Shown here in pieces: positions 7,469 through 16,747 of a DNA stretch of 64,000 nt (positions within the stretch are counted from its first letter, which is position 1; each line of letters starts with the position of its first letter). This DNA comes from G965276765 sp965276765 (lineage in GTDB: Bacteria > Actinomycetota > Acidimicrobiia > Acidimicrobiales > Palsa-688). Below the pieces are notes generated by a model that was not told the origin of the DNA, searched no databases, and saw nothing but the letters and a program-made list of their open reading frames with translations. A program made the translations under genes and the position numbers. The stretch spans positions 2,108,001 through 2,172,000 of the forward strand of contig OZ255627.1 in NCBI GenBank assembly GCA_965276765.1. Reading direction: 5' to 3'.

Positions 7469-8703
7469 GCACGACCGTTGCGTGGTGGCATTGCTTCTCT
7501 GGGATAGCGGGGGATATGGCCCTCGGGAGCCTGGTGGATGCCGGCGCCGATCTCGAACAGATCACGAAGGACCTCGAGGCGCTCCCGGTGGGCGGTTGGT
7601 CCGTCGAGGCGCAACCGGTGCTGCGCGCCGGGTTGGCCGCCACCCAGGTTCTCGTGCACGTGCAGGACTCGCCGGTGGTGCGCACGCACTCCCACATCGT
7701 CGGCCTGATAAGCGAGGCGCGTCTCCCGGGGCGAGTCCGCCGCCGGGCCCTCGCCATCTTCGGCCTGCTCGCCGAGGTGGAAGGACGACTCCACCGCCGG
7801 CCGCCAGCCCAGGTTCACTTCCACGAGGTCGGTGGCATCGACGCCATCGTCGACGTCGTCGGGACCTGCCTGGCCCTCGATCAGCTCGGTGTCGACGAGA
7901 TCCATGCCAGCGCGGTGGCGCAGGGAACCGGTGTGGTACGCAGCGCTCACGGCCTGCTTCCCAACCCGAGCCCTGCGGTTGTGGAGCTCCTCCGTGGTGC
8001 TCCGACCTATGGCACCGACAACCCCGCTGAGCTGACGACGCCAACCGGTGCGGCCATACTCGCCGCCCTGAATCGGAGCTGGGGACCCATGCCGGCCATG
8101 GACATCACCGGCGTCGGACGGGGTGCCGGCGGGCGCGATACCGACGGAGTACCCAACTTGATCCAGGTTGTGATCGGCACCAAGGCCGATGCCTTCGACG
8201 GGGGAAGGAGCGCGGCCGCCGGCCAGGAGCTCGTGCTGCTCGAATCCAACGTCGACGACGTGACCGGCGAGATCCTCGCCCACACCATCGAGGTCGCCAT
8301 GGCCGCCGGAGCCAACGATGCGTGGATCACGCCGATCGTCGGTAAGAAGGGACGCCCGGCGCACGTGATCAGCGTCGTCGGCGATCCCCTCGCCGTCGAT
8401 GACCTTCGCCGGTTGCTCGTCTCCGAGACCGGCACGCTCGGCGTACGGGTCCAGACGGTCCGGCGGTGGGCCGCGAGCCGTGAGATCGGGGAGGTCATGG
8501 TCGAGGGCTACCCCGTGCGGGTAAAGAGCTCGGGTGCTCAGGTCAAGGCCGAACACGCCGACGCGGCGCGCGTCGCCCGCCTCACCGGCCTTCCCGCCCG
8601 GGAGGTCGCCCGAAGGGCCGAGGCCGCCGCTCACGGCGAACGGGGGCCCGTCGGTGGCGAGGGTCGCGAACCTCCCCCCGATACCCGGCCGACGGCCGGA
8701 TGA
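7465..8703 (+). CDS. larC: LarC: nickel insertion protein for the pincer cofactor
   Basis: 412 residues; LarC inserts Ni into the bis-thiolated pyridinium cofactor in a CTP-dependent reaction. Recognisable pieces are WWHCFSGIAGDMALGSLVDA at the N-terminus, QVHFHEVGGIDAIVDVVG in the middle and ESNVDDVTGEILAHTIE plus TPIVGKKGRPAHVISVV in the C-terminal half. In Lactiplantibacillus plantarum larC is read through a programmed frameshift; here both halves are one uninterrupted frame. GTG start overlaps the larB stop. The last 40 residues are polar and overlap the next gene. Confidence 0.92.
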   Translation: MSTTVAWWHCFSGIAGDMALGSLVDAGADLEQITKDLEALPVGGWSVEAQPVLRAGLAATQVLVHVQDSPVVRTHSHIVGLISEARLPGRVRRRALAIFGLLAEVEGRLHRRPPAQVHFHEVGGIDAIVDVVGTCLALDQLGVDEIHASAVAQGTGVVRSAHGLLPNPSPAVVELLRGAPTYGTDNPAELTTPTGAAILAALNRSWGPMPAMDITGVGRGAGGRDTDGVPNLIQVVIGTKADAFDGGRSAAAGQELVLLESNVDDVTGEILAHTIEVAMAAGANDAWITPIVGKKGRPAHVISVVGDPLAVDDLRRLLVSETGTLGVRVQTVRRWAASREIGEVMVEGYPVRVKSSGAQVKAEHADAARVARLTGLPAREVARRAEAAAHGERGPVGGEGREPPPDTRPTAG

Positions 8704-9367
8704 GTGCAGGTGGCGGCTCGACCTGGTGCTCTTTGATCTGGACGGCACGGTCACCGACTCCAAGCCGGGGATCGTGGCGTCCTACCGGCACACGCTCGAC
8801 GTGCTCGGTGTGCCGATCGACGAACCGATCCTCCTGCGCTGCGTCGGTCCGCCGCTGCGCGACAGCCTCCTTTCGCTCGGCGTGCCGGCCGGTCGCCTCG
8901 AGGAGGCCATTGCCGTCTACAGGGCCTGGTTCGTCTCGAACGGGATCTTCGACAACCGCCCCTACGACGGCACCGTCGCCATGCTCGACCGGATCCACCG
9001 CACCGGTGTCCGGGTGGGCCTCGCCACCTCCAAGCTGATCGATTTCGCCACGGACATCCTGACCCACTTCGGGCTCGAGGCCTTCTTCGACCCGGTCTGC
9101 GGAGCCACACGCGACGGCCGGCTGAGCCACAAGGACGAGGTCGTCGGCGAGGCGCTGCTGGAATCCGGCATCGTCGGCTCCGACCGTGTCCTGATGGTGG
9201 GTGACAGGGAACACGACATGTTCGGGGCTGTCGCCAACGGCGTCGTCCCCGTGGGCGTCGGCTGGGGCTACGGCACCCCCGCCGAGCTCGAGGCCGCCGG
9301 CGCCAAGTGGATCGTTGACACCCCAACCGATCTGGCCGACCTGATCGTCTCGTTAGCCGGCACCTGA
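8654..9367 (+). CDS. HAD-superfamily phosphatase (phosphoglycolate-phosphatase-like)
   Basis: Haloacid-dehalogenase fold: motif I VLFDLDGTVTDS, motif II in VGLATSKL, motif III K (SHKDEVVG) and motif IV VLMVGDREHDMFGA. A helical cap between motifs I and II follows the GPPLRDSL pattern of phosphoglycolate/pyrophosphatase members. Substrate cannot be fixed. The start is uncertain: GTG 8654 gives a short N-terminal extension and a 50-bp overlap with larC, while GTG 8726 would begin almost at motif I. It may be a repair phosphatase co-expressed with larBC. Confidence 0.82.
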   Translation: MARVANLPPIPGRRPDECRWRLDLVLFDLDGTVTDSKPGIVASYRHTLDVLGVPIDEPILLRCVGPPLRDSLLSLGVPAGRLEEAIAVYRAWFVSNGIFDNRPYDGTVAMLDRIHRTGVRVGLATSKLIDFATDILTHFGLEAFFDPVCGATRDGRLSHKDEVVGEALLESGIVGSDRVLMVGDREHDMFGAVANGVVPVGVGWGYGTPAELEAAGAKWIVDTPTDLADLIVSLAGT

Positions 9368-9401
9368 GGCTCCCGCTTGGAGCGCTCGGTCTGCCGTCGC
9401 C

Positions 9402-10208
9402 TCAGTCGGAGTCCGCCCGGCACCGGAGCACCGCGCCGACCCAGCCGTCGAGCTCGGGGCGGTCCATTACGTCACACCCGGCGTACGAGGCGGCCACGTG
9501 CGTCCACTGTCCAGGGAGGAGGCCGGCCACGTACAGCCACCCGCCGGCCTTGACCCGGGTCACGACGCGGGGGCCGACCTCGGCGTGGACGGCGGCGGTC
9601 ACGTTGACGAGGGCCACGTCGGCGGTCACGTCGAGCGAATCGACCGGGGTCGTCGACGGGTGGACCAGCAGGCTTACGCCGTTGCGCTCGGCGTTGGCGG
9701 CGGTCACGGCGACCGCCTCGGGGTCGAGATCGACCGCCACCACCTCTTCGGCGCCGAGACGGGCGGCCGCGACGGCGAGGATCCCGCTTCCCGTCCCGAC
9801 GTCGAGCACGACGGCGCCGGCCGGCGGATGCTCGGCCAGTAGCCGCAGGATCAGCCTCGTGCTGGGGTGGGTGCCGCTGCCGAAGCACGGGCCCGAATCG
9901 ATCTCGAGCACCAATCGGTCGCCGGCGACGGGGACCGACCGCCACGCCGGCGCGACCAGCAGGTGGGCGCCGACCTCGACGGGCTCGGCGTGGGCCTTCC
10001 ACGCGTCGCGCCAGCCGGGGTCCACGTCCTCCGTGCCGGCGCCCAACTCGCCGGCCACCCTCATCGCCGCTTCGGCGGTCGGATACGAAGCGGTGAGCAC
10101 TACCGTCGACGAAGGGCCATCGGCCTCGGCGACGGCGGTGGCCCCGTGATCCCACAGCGTCATCGCGGCCAGCTCGGCGCCGTCGCTCGCGACAGTCCAG
10201 CGCACCAT
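9402..10208 (-). CDS. prmA: Ribosomal protein L11 methyltransferase
   Basis: A SAM-dependent class I methyltransferase that trimethylates ribosomal protein L11. The substrate-recognition N-terminal domain is followed by IDSGPCFGSGTHPSTRLILR (the FGTGxHxTT-type signature) and the SAM motif VVLDVGTGSGILAVAA with acidic VVAVDLDPEAV. ALVNVTAAVH stands where the family usually has the (D/N)PP(Y/F)-like NI/NV motif. Start ATG 10208 (MVRWTVASDG) is preferred over 10352, which would run under the divergent ABC-F upstream region. Confidence 0.88.
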   Translation of the reverse strand: MVRWTVASDGAELAAMTLWDHGATAVAEADGPSSTVVLTASYPTAEAAMRVAGELGAGTEDVDPGWRDAWKAHAEPVEVGAHLLVAPAWRSVPVAGDRLVLEIDSGPCFGSGTHPSTRLILRLLAEHPPAGAVVLDVGTGSGILAVAAARLGAEEVVAVDLDPEAVAVTAANAERNGVSLLVHPSTTPVDSLDVTADVALVNVTAAVHAEVGPRVVTRVKAGGWLYVAGLLPGQWTHVAASYAGCDVMDRPELDGWVGAVLRCRADSD

Positions 10209-10378
10209 GACATCGCGCCGACGCTCCTCCGATCGCTCCGGCTCGCTCACCGTTGCAACCTGCCACACCCCGCTCAGTGGGCCGAGAAGCGCGCCGAACC
10301 AGGTGGACGGCATCCCGCCGGCCGGATGCAGAAGGAATACGTTCGCCGGCAACCACGCCGGGCCGCCATCATGGAGGG

Positions 10379-11971
10379 GTGCTCGCCGTCCGTAACCTCA
10401 GCGTGGAGGTCGGAGGTCGCCTCACCCTCGAAGAGGCGACCTTCACCGTGCGCGCCGGTGACAAGGTCGGGCTCGTCGGGCGCAACGGGGCCGGCAAGAC
10501 CAGCCTGCTCAAGGTGCTGGGCGGCGACTCCCAGCCCGCCGGCGGGGTGGTCACCTGCCAGGGGAGGCTCGGGTTCCTCACCCAGGACCCCAGGCGGCTG
10601 ATCGAGGTCGACTCCGCCAGCGCCCTCGCCCATGTGCTCGCAGGACGGGGTCTCGACGAGATGGCCGAGCGGCTCGAAAAGCTCCGTATCGCCGTGGAGG
10701 AGGACCCGACCGAGCGGGCCATCAACCGCTACGGGCGCGCCGAGGAGGCCTACGCCGACGCCGGCGGGTACGCCGCCGACTCCGAGGCGCGCGCCCTGCT
10801 CGCCGGCCTCGGCCTCGAGGCGTCGCGTGCCGATCTACCCCTCGGCGTCCTCTCCGGTGGCGAACGTCGCCGCGTCGAGCTGGCCCGCATCCTCTTCGGC
10901 GGGAGCGACGTCCTGCTTCTCGACGAGCCGACCAACCACCTCGACATCGACGCCCGCAACTGGCTCATGGGATTTTTGCGTGGCTACCGGGGGGCGCTGC
11001 TCGTCGTCAGCCACGACATCGAGCTGCTCGACGAGGCCATCACCAGGGTGCTGCACCTCGACGAGGGGACCATTGTCGAATACAAGGGCACCTATACCCA
11101 GTACAAGGAAGCTAGAGCGCGCGACGAGATCAGGCTGTCAAAGCTGGTCGAGCGCCAGCAGGCCGAGATCAAGCGCCTTTCCGACCTGGCCGACTCGATG
11201 CGCCATCAGACGGCCAAGCGGGCCCGCACGGCCAAGAGCATCGACAAGCGCGTCGGACGCCTCCAGGCCGTTGCCGCCGATGGGCCTGGTAAGGGCGACC
11301 GGCGCTACCGGGTGCGCTTCCCCGAGCCACCCCACTCCGGCCGACTGGTCCTCGAGGCGTCGGACCTGGCCAAGGCCTACGGCGGCCCGCCGGTGTTCGA
11401 GGACGTCGACTTCGCTTTGGAGCGGGGCGAGCGCCTGTTGATCATGGGATTGAACGGCGCCGGCAAGACCAGCCTCCTTCGTATCCTCGCCGGCCAGTCC
11501 GACCCCTCGGCCGGCTCGTTTGTCCTCGGGATGGGCGTTTCCCCTGGGTATTACGCCCAGGAACACGAGGGGATACGGCCGGGCGTGACGGTCCTCGACC
11601 ACATGCGCGAGCTGTCGAGGGCACCGGAGGCCGATCTGCGGGGATTGCTCGGCATGTTCGGGCTCTCGGGCGAAATTGCGTTCCAGGATGCGTCGACGCT
11701 TTCCGGGGGGGAAAAGACCAAGCTGGCATTGGCTCAATTGGTGGCTGGCGGGCACAACCTTCTGTTGCTCGACGAGCCGACCAATAACCTGGACCCCCCG
11801 TCAAGGGAGGCTATCGGGCGCGCCCTTTCGGCGTGGCCTGGCGCCATGATCATCGTCAGCCACGACGTCGGCTTCGTGACCGAATTGGCACCGGCCCGGG
11901 CGCTGCTCATGCCCGACGGCACCGAGGACATCTGGAGCGACGAGTTGCTCGAGCTCGTGGCCATGGCGTGA
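10379..11971 (+). CDS. ABC-F family ATPase (ribosome-associated type)
   Basis: 530 residues with two ABC domains and no membrane segments, the ABC-F layout of translation factors such as EttA/Uup and antibiotic-resistance proteins. Domain 1: Walker A GRNGAGKTSLLK, signature LSGGERRRVELARIL, Walker B LLLDEPTNHLD. Domain 2: GLNGAGKTSLLR, LSGGEKTKLALAQLV, LLLDEPTNNLD. The charged linker (about 240-310) between them corresponds to the P-site tRNA interaction motif. GTG start at 10379. It overlaps the next gene by GTGA. No resistance context, so a housekeeping translation role is likeliest. Confidence 0.9.
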   Translation: MLAVRNLSVEVGGRLTLEEATFTVRAGDKVGLVGRNGAGKTSLLKVLGGDSQPAGGVVTCQGRLGFLTQDPRRLIEVDSASALAHVLAGRGLDEMAERLEKLRIAVEEDPTERAINRYGRAEEAYADAGGYAADSEARALLAGLGLEASRADLPLGVLSGGERRRVELARILFGGSDVLLLDEPTNHLDIDARNWLMGFLRGYRGALLVVSHDIELLDEAITRVLHLDEGTIVEYKGTYTQYKEARARDEIRLSKLVERQQAEIKRLSDLADSMRHQTAKRARTAKSIDKRVGRLQAVAADGPGKGDRRYRVRFPEPPHSGRLVLEASDLAKAYGGPPVFEDVDFALERGERLLIMGLNGAGKTSLLRILAGQSDPSAGSFVLGMGVSPGYYAQEHEGIRPGVTVLDHMRELSRAPEADLRGLLGMFGLSGEIAFQDASTLSGGEKTKLALAQLVAGGHNLLLLDEPTNNLDPPSREAIGRALSAWPGAMIIVSHDVGFVTELAPARALLMPDGTEDIWSDELLELVAMA

Positions 11972-12774
11972 CCGGGGACGATGACCTCCAGGTTGCGCTG
12001 ATGCTCGCCGAGCTCGGTGACGGCGTGACCCTGCCGGCCTTCGGGCGCGCCGACCTCGTTGTCGACACCAAGCCGGACAAGACGTGGGTGACCGAAGCAG
12101 ACCGGGCGGTGGAGGACTTGTTCCGCCGGCGACTGGCGACGCTTCGACCCGGTGACGCCGTGCTCGGCGAGGAATACGGGTCGTCGGGTGAAAGTAACCG
12201 CCGATGGATCATCGACCCGATCGACGGGACATCCAACTTCGTCCGCCGGGTGCCGGTGTGGGCGACCCTCATCGCCCTCGAGGTCGACGGGGTCATGGAG
12301 ATCGGCGTGGCGTCGGCGCCGGCGCTCGGCCGGCGCTGGTGGGCGGCGCGCGGTGAAGGGGCCTGGGCCGGCTCGACCGCAGGCCGGTATCCCGACCGGA
12401 CCATCTCGGTCTCGGGCGTCGCGACCCTCGATGCGGCTCACCTTTCGAGCTGCGGTCCCGACGGTTGGGAGCTGCGGGGCGGAGTGCAGCGCCTCATCGA
12501 CCTGTCGGGGCGGTGCTGGCGGGATCGGGCCTTCGGTGACTTCTGGTCGCACGTGCTCGTCGCCGAGGGTGCCTGCGACATCGGGATCGACCCGACCGTC
12601 TCGTTGTGGGATCTCGCCGCCCTCCAGGTGATCGTGGAGGAGGCCGGCGGGCGCTTCACCGACTTCGATGGCGTGGCCAGGGCCGACGGCGGCAGCGCCT
12701 TGAGCACCAACGGGATTCTGCACGCCGAGACCCTCGCCGTGATCGGAGCGTCTTCAGGGGGAAGTGATGACTGA
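11968..12774 (+). CDS. Inositol-monophosphatase-family phosphatase, HisN-like
   Basis: 268 residues with the three metal-binding motifs of the family: GEEYG, IIDPIDGTSNFVRRVPVWA and late SLWDLAALQVIVEEAGG. Members dephosphorylate inositol-1-phosphate, histidinol phosphate or fructose-1,6-bisphosphate. The sequence looks closest to actinobacterial histidinol-phosphate phosphatases (HisN), but no his genes are adjacent. GTG start overlaps the ABC-F stop by 4 bp and the end overlaps the following gene by 8 bp, implying one operon. Confidence 0.82.
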   Translation: MTGDDDLQVALMLAELGDGVTLPAFGRADLVVDTKPDKTWVTEADRAVEDLFRRRLATLRPGDAVLGEEYGSSGESNRRWIIDPIDGTSNFVRRVPVWATLIALEVDGVMEIGVASAPALGRRWWAARGEGAWAGSTAGRYPDRTISVSGVATLDAAHLSSCGPDGWELRGGVQRLIDLSGRCWRDRAFGDFWSHVLVAEGACDIGIDPTVSLWDLAALQVIVEEAGGRFTDFDGVARADGGSALSTNGILHAETLAVIGASSGGSDD

Positions 12775-13435
12775 CACGATCGAGCCGACGGCGCGCACCA
12801 ACGTGCGTCGTCACCGGGACCGGGCCAGCTACGAGCGCGAGCAGATCCACGCCATCCTCGACGAGGGGCTGATCTGTCACGTGGCGTGCAGCGTCGACGG
12901 GATACCGTGGATGATCCCGACGGCCTACGGGCGCGACGGCGACGTCCTTTACCTGCACGGGGCGGCAGGGAACCACCTTCTCAAGACGGCGTCCGAAGGC
13001 GGCGACATCGTCGTGGCCGTCAGCCTGATCGACGGCATGGTGCTGGCCCGTTCGACGTTCAACCACTCCTTCAACTACCGCTCCGTCGTCGTCTTCGGCC
13101 CCGCCACCGAGGTGACCGACCCGGCCGAGAAGGCGCACGGGCTCGAGGTGATCGTGGAGCGGATGCTTCCCGGGCGCAGCCACGAAGCGAGGGCACCGAG
13201 CGAATCGGAGCTGCGCCAGACCCGCGTCGTGAGACTTTCGATCACCGAGGCCTCGGCCAAGGTGCGCACCGGGCCTGCGTCCGATCAGCCCGAGGATGTG
13301 GACCTGCCGATATGGGCGGGTGTGCTCCCGATCCGCACCGTCGCCGGCGCGCCCGAGCCCGACCCGGGGAACGCCGTCGGCCTGCCGGAGCCTGAGGGGC
13401 TCGATCAGCCTGACCGCTGGGGCCCGCCTGGTTGA
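12767..13435 (+). CDS. Flavin-nucleotide-binding, pyridoxamine-oxidase-like protein
   Basis: 222 residues of the split beta-barrel flavoprotein class (NimA/PNPOx-like): GLICHVACSVDGIPWMIPTA, LYLHGAAGNHLLKTASEGG and FNHSFNYRSVVVFGPATEV are the FMN-contact segments. Members bind FMN, F420 or haem and reduce small substrates; function here is unknown. The ATG at 12767 follows a G-rich ribosome site and is preferred over the GTG at 12764. The C-terminal 35 residues are acidic and Pro-rich. Confidence 0.78.
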   Translation: MTDTIEPTARTNVRRHRDRASYEREQIHAILDEGLICHVACSVDGIPWMIPTAYGRDGDVLYLHGAAGNHLLKTASEGGDIVVAVSLIDGMVLARSTFNHSFNYRSVVVFGPATEVTDPAEKAHGLEVIVERMLPGRSHEARAPSESELRQTRVVRLSITEASAKVRTGPASDQPEDVDLPIWAGVLPIRTVAGAPEPDPGNAVGLPEPEGLDQPDRWGPPG

Positions 13436-13476
13436 CGGCCCTTCGGGGGCGGTGCCGGGTGGGGCATGCTTGACCC

Positions 13477-14394
13477 ATGGCCAACTACATCGCCCCAGGG
13501 GTACTCGAGATCGACACCCTCCTCGGAGGATGGGAGCGGATGACCGCCGGCTACCTGATCGAGGGGCCGGCGCCGGTGCTCGTCGAGACGGGCAGCCAGA
13601 GCTCGGTACCGGCGCTGCTCGCCGCCCTCGCCGATCACGGCGTCTCGCCCGACGCCCTGGCCGGTGTCGCCGTCACCCACATCCACCTCGATCATGCCGG
13701 CGGCGTCGGTGACGTGGCCAAGGCCTTCCCGCAGGCGACCGTGTACGTCCACGAGAAGGGCGCCCGCCACCTCGTCGACCCCGATCGCCTGGTGCGCTCC
13801 GCCAACCAGGTGTACGGCGATCTGCTCGACACGCTCTACGGACGGCTCGATCCCACCCCACCGGAGCGCATCCATGTCCTGGCCGACGGCGAGGACATCG
13901 TGATCGGGCCCGACCGGGTCCTGACGACGATCGATTCGCCCGGCCACGCCAAGCACCACCTGGCTCTTCACGACAGCGCCAGCGGCATCATCTTCGCCGG
14001 CGACGCCGTCGGCGTCCGGCTGCCCGACGTCGGCGTCCTCAGGCCCGCGACCCCGCCGGCCGACTTCGACCTCGAGCTGGCGTGCCAGTCGCTCGGGAAG
14101 TTTCGGGACCGCACACCGGCCGGCGTGGCCCTGGCTCACTACGGCCTCCTGCCCGAGCCCATGGCGATGCTCGAAGAGGCGGAGGACGCCTTGCGGCAGT
14201 GGGCGGCGACGGCCGAACGGGCGTGGGAGGAGGACCGCGATATCGCCGAAGCGTTGCGCGCCGATTTCGGGCTCCCCGACGACATGGACCCAGACCAGCG
14301 CGACCGGCTCGAGACGCTCAACGGCATCCACTCCAACGCCGCCGGGCTCAAACGCTGGCTCGAGACCCGCCACGACCATTCGCATGGATCCTGA
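13477..14394 (+). CDS. Metallo-beta-lactamase-fold hydrolase
   Basis: 305 residues. The zinc motif THIHLDHAGG is intact, followed by the metal ligands in SPGHAKHHL, IIFAGDAVGV and ALAHYG. The long helical C-terminal region (about 230-305) resembles that of quinoprotein-relay/SoxH-like or acyl-thioester hydrolases of this superfamily. Substrate not predictable. The end overlaps the SDR gene by 11 bp. Confidence 0.82.
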   Translation: MANYIAPGVLEIDTLLGGWERMTAGYLIEGPAPVLVETGSQSSVPALLAALADHGVSPDALAGVAVTHIHLDHAGGVGDVAKAFPQATVYVHEKGARHLVDPDRLVRSANQVYGDLLDTLYGRLDPTPPERIHVLADGEDIVIGPDRVLTTIDSPGHAKHHLALHDSASGIIFAGDAVGVRLPDVGVLRPATPPADFDLELACQSLGKFRDRTPAGVALAHYGLLPEPMAMLEEAEDALRQWAATAERAWEEDRDIAEALRADFGLPDDMDPDQRDRLETLNGIHSNAAGLKRWLETRHDHSHGS

Positions 14395-15193
14395 CGTTCC
14401 GGCCGTGCCCGGGCATCTCCCCCTGGCCGGGCGGGTCGCCCTCGTCACGGGCGTGTCCCGTCGGGTGGGTATCGCCTACGCCCTGACGAGACGGCTGCTC
14501 GCCGAAGGGGCGGCGGTGCTCGCGACCGGCTGGGCCCCGTTCGACGCCGAGATGCCCTACAACGCCGACCTCGAGGCGCCGGACGACCTTGTCGCCGAGC
14601 TCGGCGGGGACGATCGGCTTCGCTACGTCGCCTCCGACCTCTCGAGCGCCGAGGCGCCGGCCACGCTTGTCGATGCCGCCGTTGAGGCCTGGGGAGCGAT
14701 CGACATCGTCGTCGCCTGCCACGCTCGCGGCGTCGCCGACGATCTGGCCTCGGTGACTGGGGCCGAGCTCGACCTCACGTTCGCCATCAACACCAGGGCG
14801 ACGGTCCTGCTGGCGCAGGCGTTCGCCGCCCACCACGACGACTCCAGGCCCGGCGGCCGGTTTCTGCTCTTCACGAGCGGCCAGCACCTCGGACCCATGC
14901 CGGGGGAGCTCTCCTACGTCACGAGCAAGGGCGCCAACCTGGCGATCACTCCCACCCTGGCCGACGCCCTTGCCGACCGGTGTATCACGGTCAACTGTGT
15001 GAACCCCGGTCCCGTCGACACGGGCTACGCCGCCGGCGACACCCACCGCCAGGTGGCGACGGCGTTTCCTGCCGGGCGGTGGGGGACGCCGGACGACACC
15101 GCCCGGCTCGTGGCCTGGCTCGTCAGCGACGAGGCGGCCTGGATCACCGGACAGGTGATCAACAGCGAGGGCGGCTTCCGGCGCTCCAAATGA
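14384..15193 (+). CDS. Short-chain dehydrogenase/reductase
   Basis: 269 residues, Rossmann fold. Cofactor loop TGVSRRVGIAYAL is a slightly altered TGxxxGxG, and the catalytic Tyr and Lys sit in SYVTSKG. NPGPVDTGY and WITGQVINSEGGF close the substrate pocket. It resembles SDRs annotated as 3-oxoacyl-ACP-reductase-like, but the variant cofactor loop leaves NAD/NADP preference open. It overlaps the preceding metallo-beta-lactamase gene. Confidence 0.85.
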   Translation: MDPDVPAVPGHLPLAGRVALVTGVSRRVGIAYALTRRLLAEGAAVLATGWAPFDAEMPYNADLEAPDDLVAELGGDDRLRYVASDLSSAEAPATLVDAAVEAWGAIDIVVACHARGVADDLASVTGAELDLTFAINTRATVLLAQAFAAHHDDSRPGGRFLLFTSGQHLGPMPGELSYVTSKGANLAITPTLADALADRCITVNCVNPGPVDTGYAAGDTHRQVATAFPAGRWGTPDDTARLVAWLVSDEAAWITGQVINSEGGFRRSK

Positions 15194-15206
15194 CTGGCTG
15201 AAGCAT

Positions 15207-15608
15207 TCAGACTCGTATGACGGTGGGGCCGCCGACGCTCTCGATCGCGTCGAAGTTGTCGTCCTGGCTGACGACATCCATCCCGTTGGCGGCGGCCACC
15301 GCCGCTATCCAGAGATCGTTGACCTTTGCCGAGCGTCCTTTTTCCGCCAACCGCACTCTCAGGCTCGCCCATTGACGGGCCGCTTCGGCCGTGACCGGCA
15401 GCGCCTCGACGACGGAGACAGCATCCAGCGTGGCTAGGCGGCGAGCGCGGGTAGCTGTCTCGGTGGCGGCCAGGACGCCTGCGTGAAGCTCGGCGAGGGT
15501 CACGACACTCACTGCGGTCTGCTCGGGCAAGGACTCGGTGTCGAGAGAACGTCCGCTCTCTTGAGCGATCAGTACGCTCGTGTCCAGCAGCGCCCGTCTA
15601 GAGCTCAC
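15207..15608 (-). CDS. vapC: VapC-type PIN-domain toxin
   Basis: 133 residues. PIN-domain ribonuclease with the conserved acidic residues in ALLDTSVLIAQE, VVTLAELHAG (Glu), KVNDLWIAAVA (Asp) and the late SQDDNFD. It would cleave specific RNAs when not bound by its antitoxin. GTG start overlaps the antitoxin stop by GTGA. It sits at the left edge of the catabolic island, where such modules often mark acquired DNA. Confidence 0.88.
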   Translation of the reverse strand: MSSRRALLDTSVLIAQESGRSLDTESLPEQTAVSVVTLAELHAGVLAATETATRARRLATLDAVSVVEALPVTAEAARQWASLRVRLAEKGRSAKVNDLWIAAVAAANGMDVVSQDDNFDAIESVGGPTVIRV

Positions 15609-15862
15609 AGCGGGTCGAGGTCCTCGGTCGTCTCCCCTGCGAGCGTTGAAAGATCGTCACGCAGCCCAGGATCGGCCTGTCGTCGAGTCATGATCTCGAT
15701 GAGATCGGCCTTGGCCAGGAACTGTCCGCGTGCGGAGCGGACGGGGCTGAGCTCGGCCACCGGCAGACCGTTCACGGTGATCGTGACGTGTGTTCCTCCC
15801 GAAACCTGCCGCAGGACATCGGCCGTGTGGTTGCGAAGGTCGCGCGACGCGATCGTACTCAT
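15605..15862 (-). CDS. vapB: Phd/YefM-family antitoxin (VapB)
   Basis: 85 residues. The N-terminal MSTIASRDLRNHTADVLRQV and VTITVNGLPVAELSPV are the DNA-binding part of Phd/YefM antitoxins. The acidic tail (DDLSTLAGETTEDLDPL) would wrap the toxin. First gene of the pair; it probably represses the module as a complex with VapC. Confidence 0.86.
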   Translation of the reverse strand: MSTIASRDLRNHTADVLRQVSGGTHVTITVNGLPVAELSPVRSARGQFLAKADLIEIMTRRQADPGLRDDLSTLAGETTEDLDPL

Positions 15863-15967
15863 GTGCGTGATCGTAGCACACTTGCCCCGCTCGGCAGGTG
15901 CCGAGACACGTCAGCACCGACCTGGTCGATAGGTTGACCCCCCACACCCAAAAAACCGATCCTGGGC

Positions 15968-16747
15968 TCATGCGCCGGTCCATCTCGGTGCCCGCTTCTC
16001 CTTGAAGGCGGTGGCGCCTTCGCGGGCATCGGCCGAGGCGATGACATGACCGGCGATGCTCTCCTGGCGATCGAAGCTCTCGGCGTCGGACCAGTCGCGC
16101 TGCTCGATGATCACCCGTTTGCTCGCGGCGACGGCGAGGGGTGCGTTGGCAATGATCCGCCGGGCCAGCTCGACACTGCGCGCGAGGGCCTCCCCGGGGT
16201 CGACGAGGTGGTTGACCAGTCCGTGTCGGTGCAAAGTCTCGGCCGTGAGCCGGTCCCCGGTCAGTGCAGCCTCCATGGCGATGCGGGGCGGGATGAGGCG
16301 GGGCAGGCGGATCAGGCCGCCCGCGGCGGCGGCAAGCCCGCGGGTGACCTCCGGCAGCCCGAAGAGGGCATCACGGGAGGCAACGACGAGATCGCAGGCG
16401 AGCACGGACTCGAACCCGCCCGCCAGCGCGTATCCCTCCACCGCAGCGATGAGGGGCTTGGTCGGGGGCGTCTTGGCGATCCCGAGGATGCCTCGCCCCT
16501 CGACCCGCGTCACCTCCCCCCTCAGGAAGGCCTGGAGATCCATTCCCGAGCAGAAGTTCCCGCCGCTTCCGGTGAGGATGCCCACGCGGACGTCGAGACG
16601 AGCGTCCATCTCGTCGACCGCCGCACAGACTCCGTACGACACGTCCCGGTCGACGGCGTTGCGCACCTCGGGCCGGTTGATCGTGATCGTCATCAGGCCG
16701 TCGTCGATGTCGACGAGGACCTTGTCCGACGGGGCGGTGCTGGTCAT
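15968..16747 (-). CDS. Enoyl-CoA hydratase/isomerase
   Basis: 259-residue crotonase-fold protein. The oxyanion-hole strand GNFCSGMDLQAFL and the two catalytic acidic positions (GYALAGGFES and FGLPEVTRG) are present, so hydratase activity is plausible. It is the last gene of a five-gene leftward operon. ATG 16747 overlaps the upstream stop by ATGA, which sets the start. In the proposed pathway it hydrates an enoyl-CoA to the beta-hydroxyacyl-CoA cleaved by the thiolase-like/DUF35 pair. Confidence 0.88.
   Translation of the reverse strand: MTSTAPSDKVLVDIDDGLMTITINRPEVRNAVDRDVSYGVCAAVDEMDARLDVRVGILTGSGGNFCSGMDLQAFLRGEVTRVEGRGILGIAKTPPTKPLIAAVEGYALAGGFESVLACDLVVASRDALFGLPEVTRGLAAAAGGLIRLPRLIPPRIAMEAALTGDRLTAETLHRHGLVNHLVDPGEALARSVELARRIIANAPLAVAASKRVIIEQRDWSDAESFDRQESIAGHVIASADAREGATAFKEKRAPRWTGA

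Noticed and set aside
6832..8763. A 643-codon minus-strand frame across larB/larC
   Set aside because: Low-complexity translation with no motif; it is the antisense of two well-recognised genes, a common artefact at high GC.
15863..15967. Duplicate of the tRNA-Ser(CGA) 3' end as left border of the catabolic island
   Set aside because: No match to the tRNA 3' region was seen here or near 15.2 kb, so integration at that tRNA is unproven.
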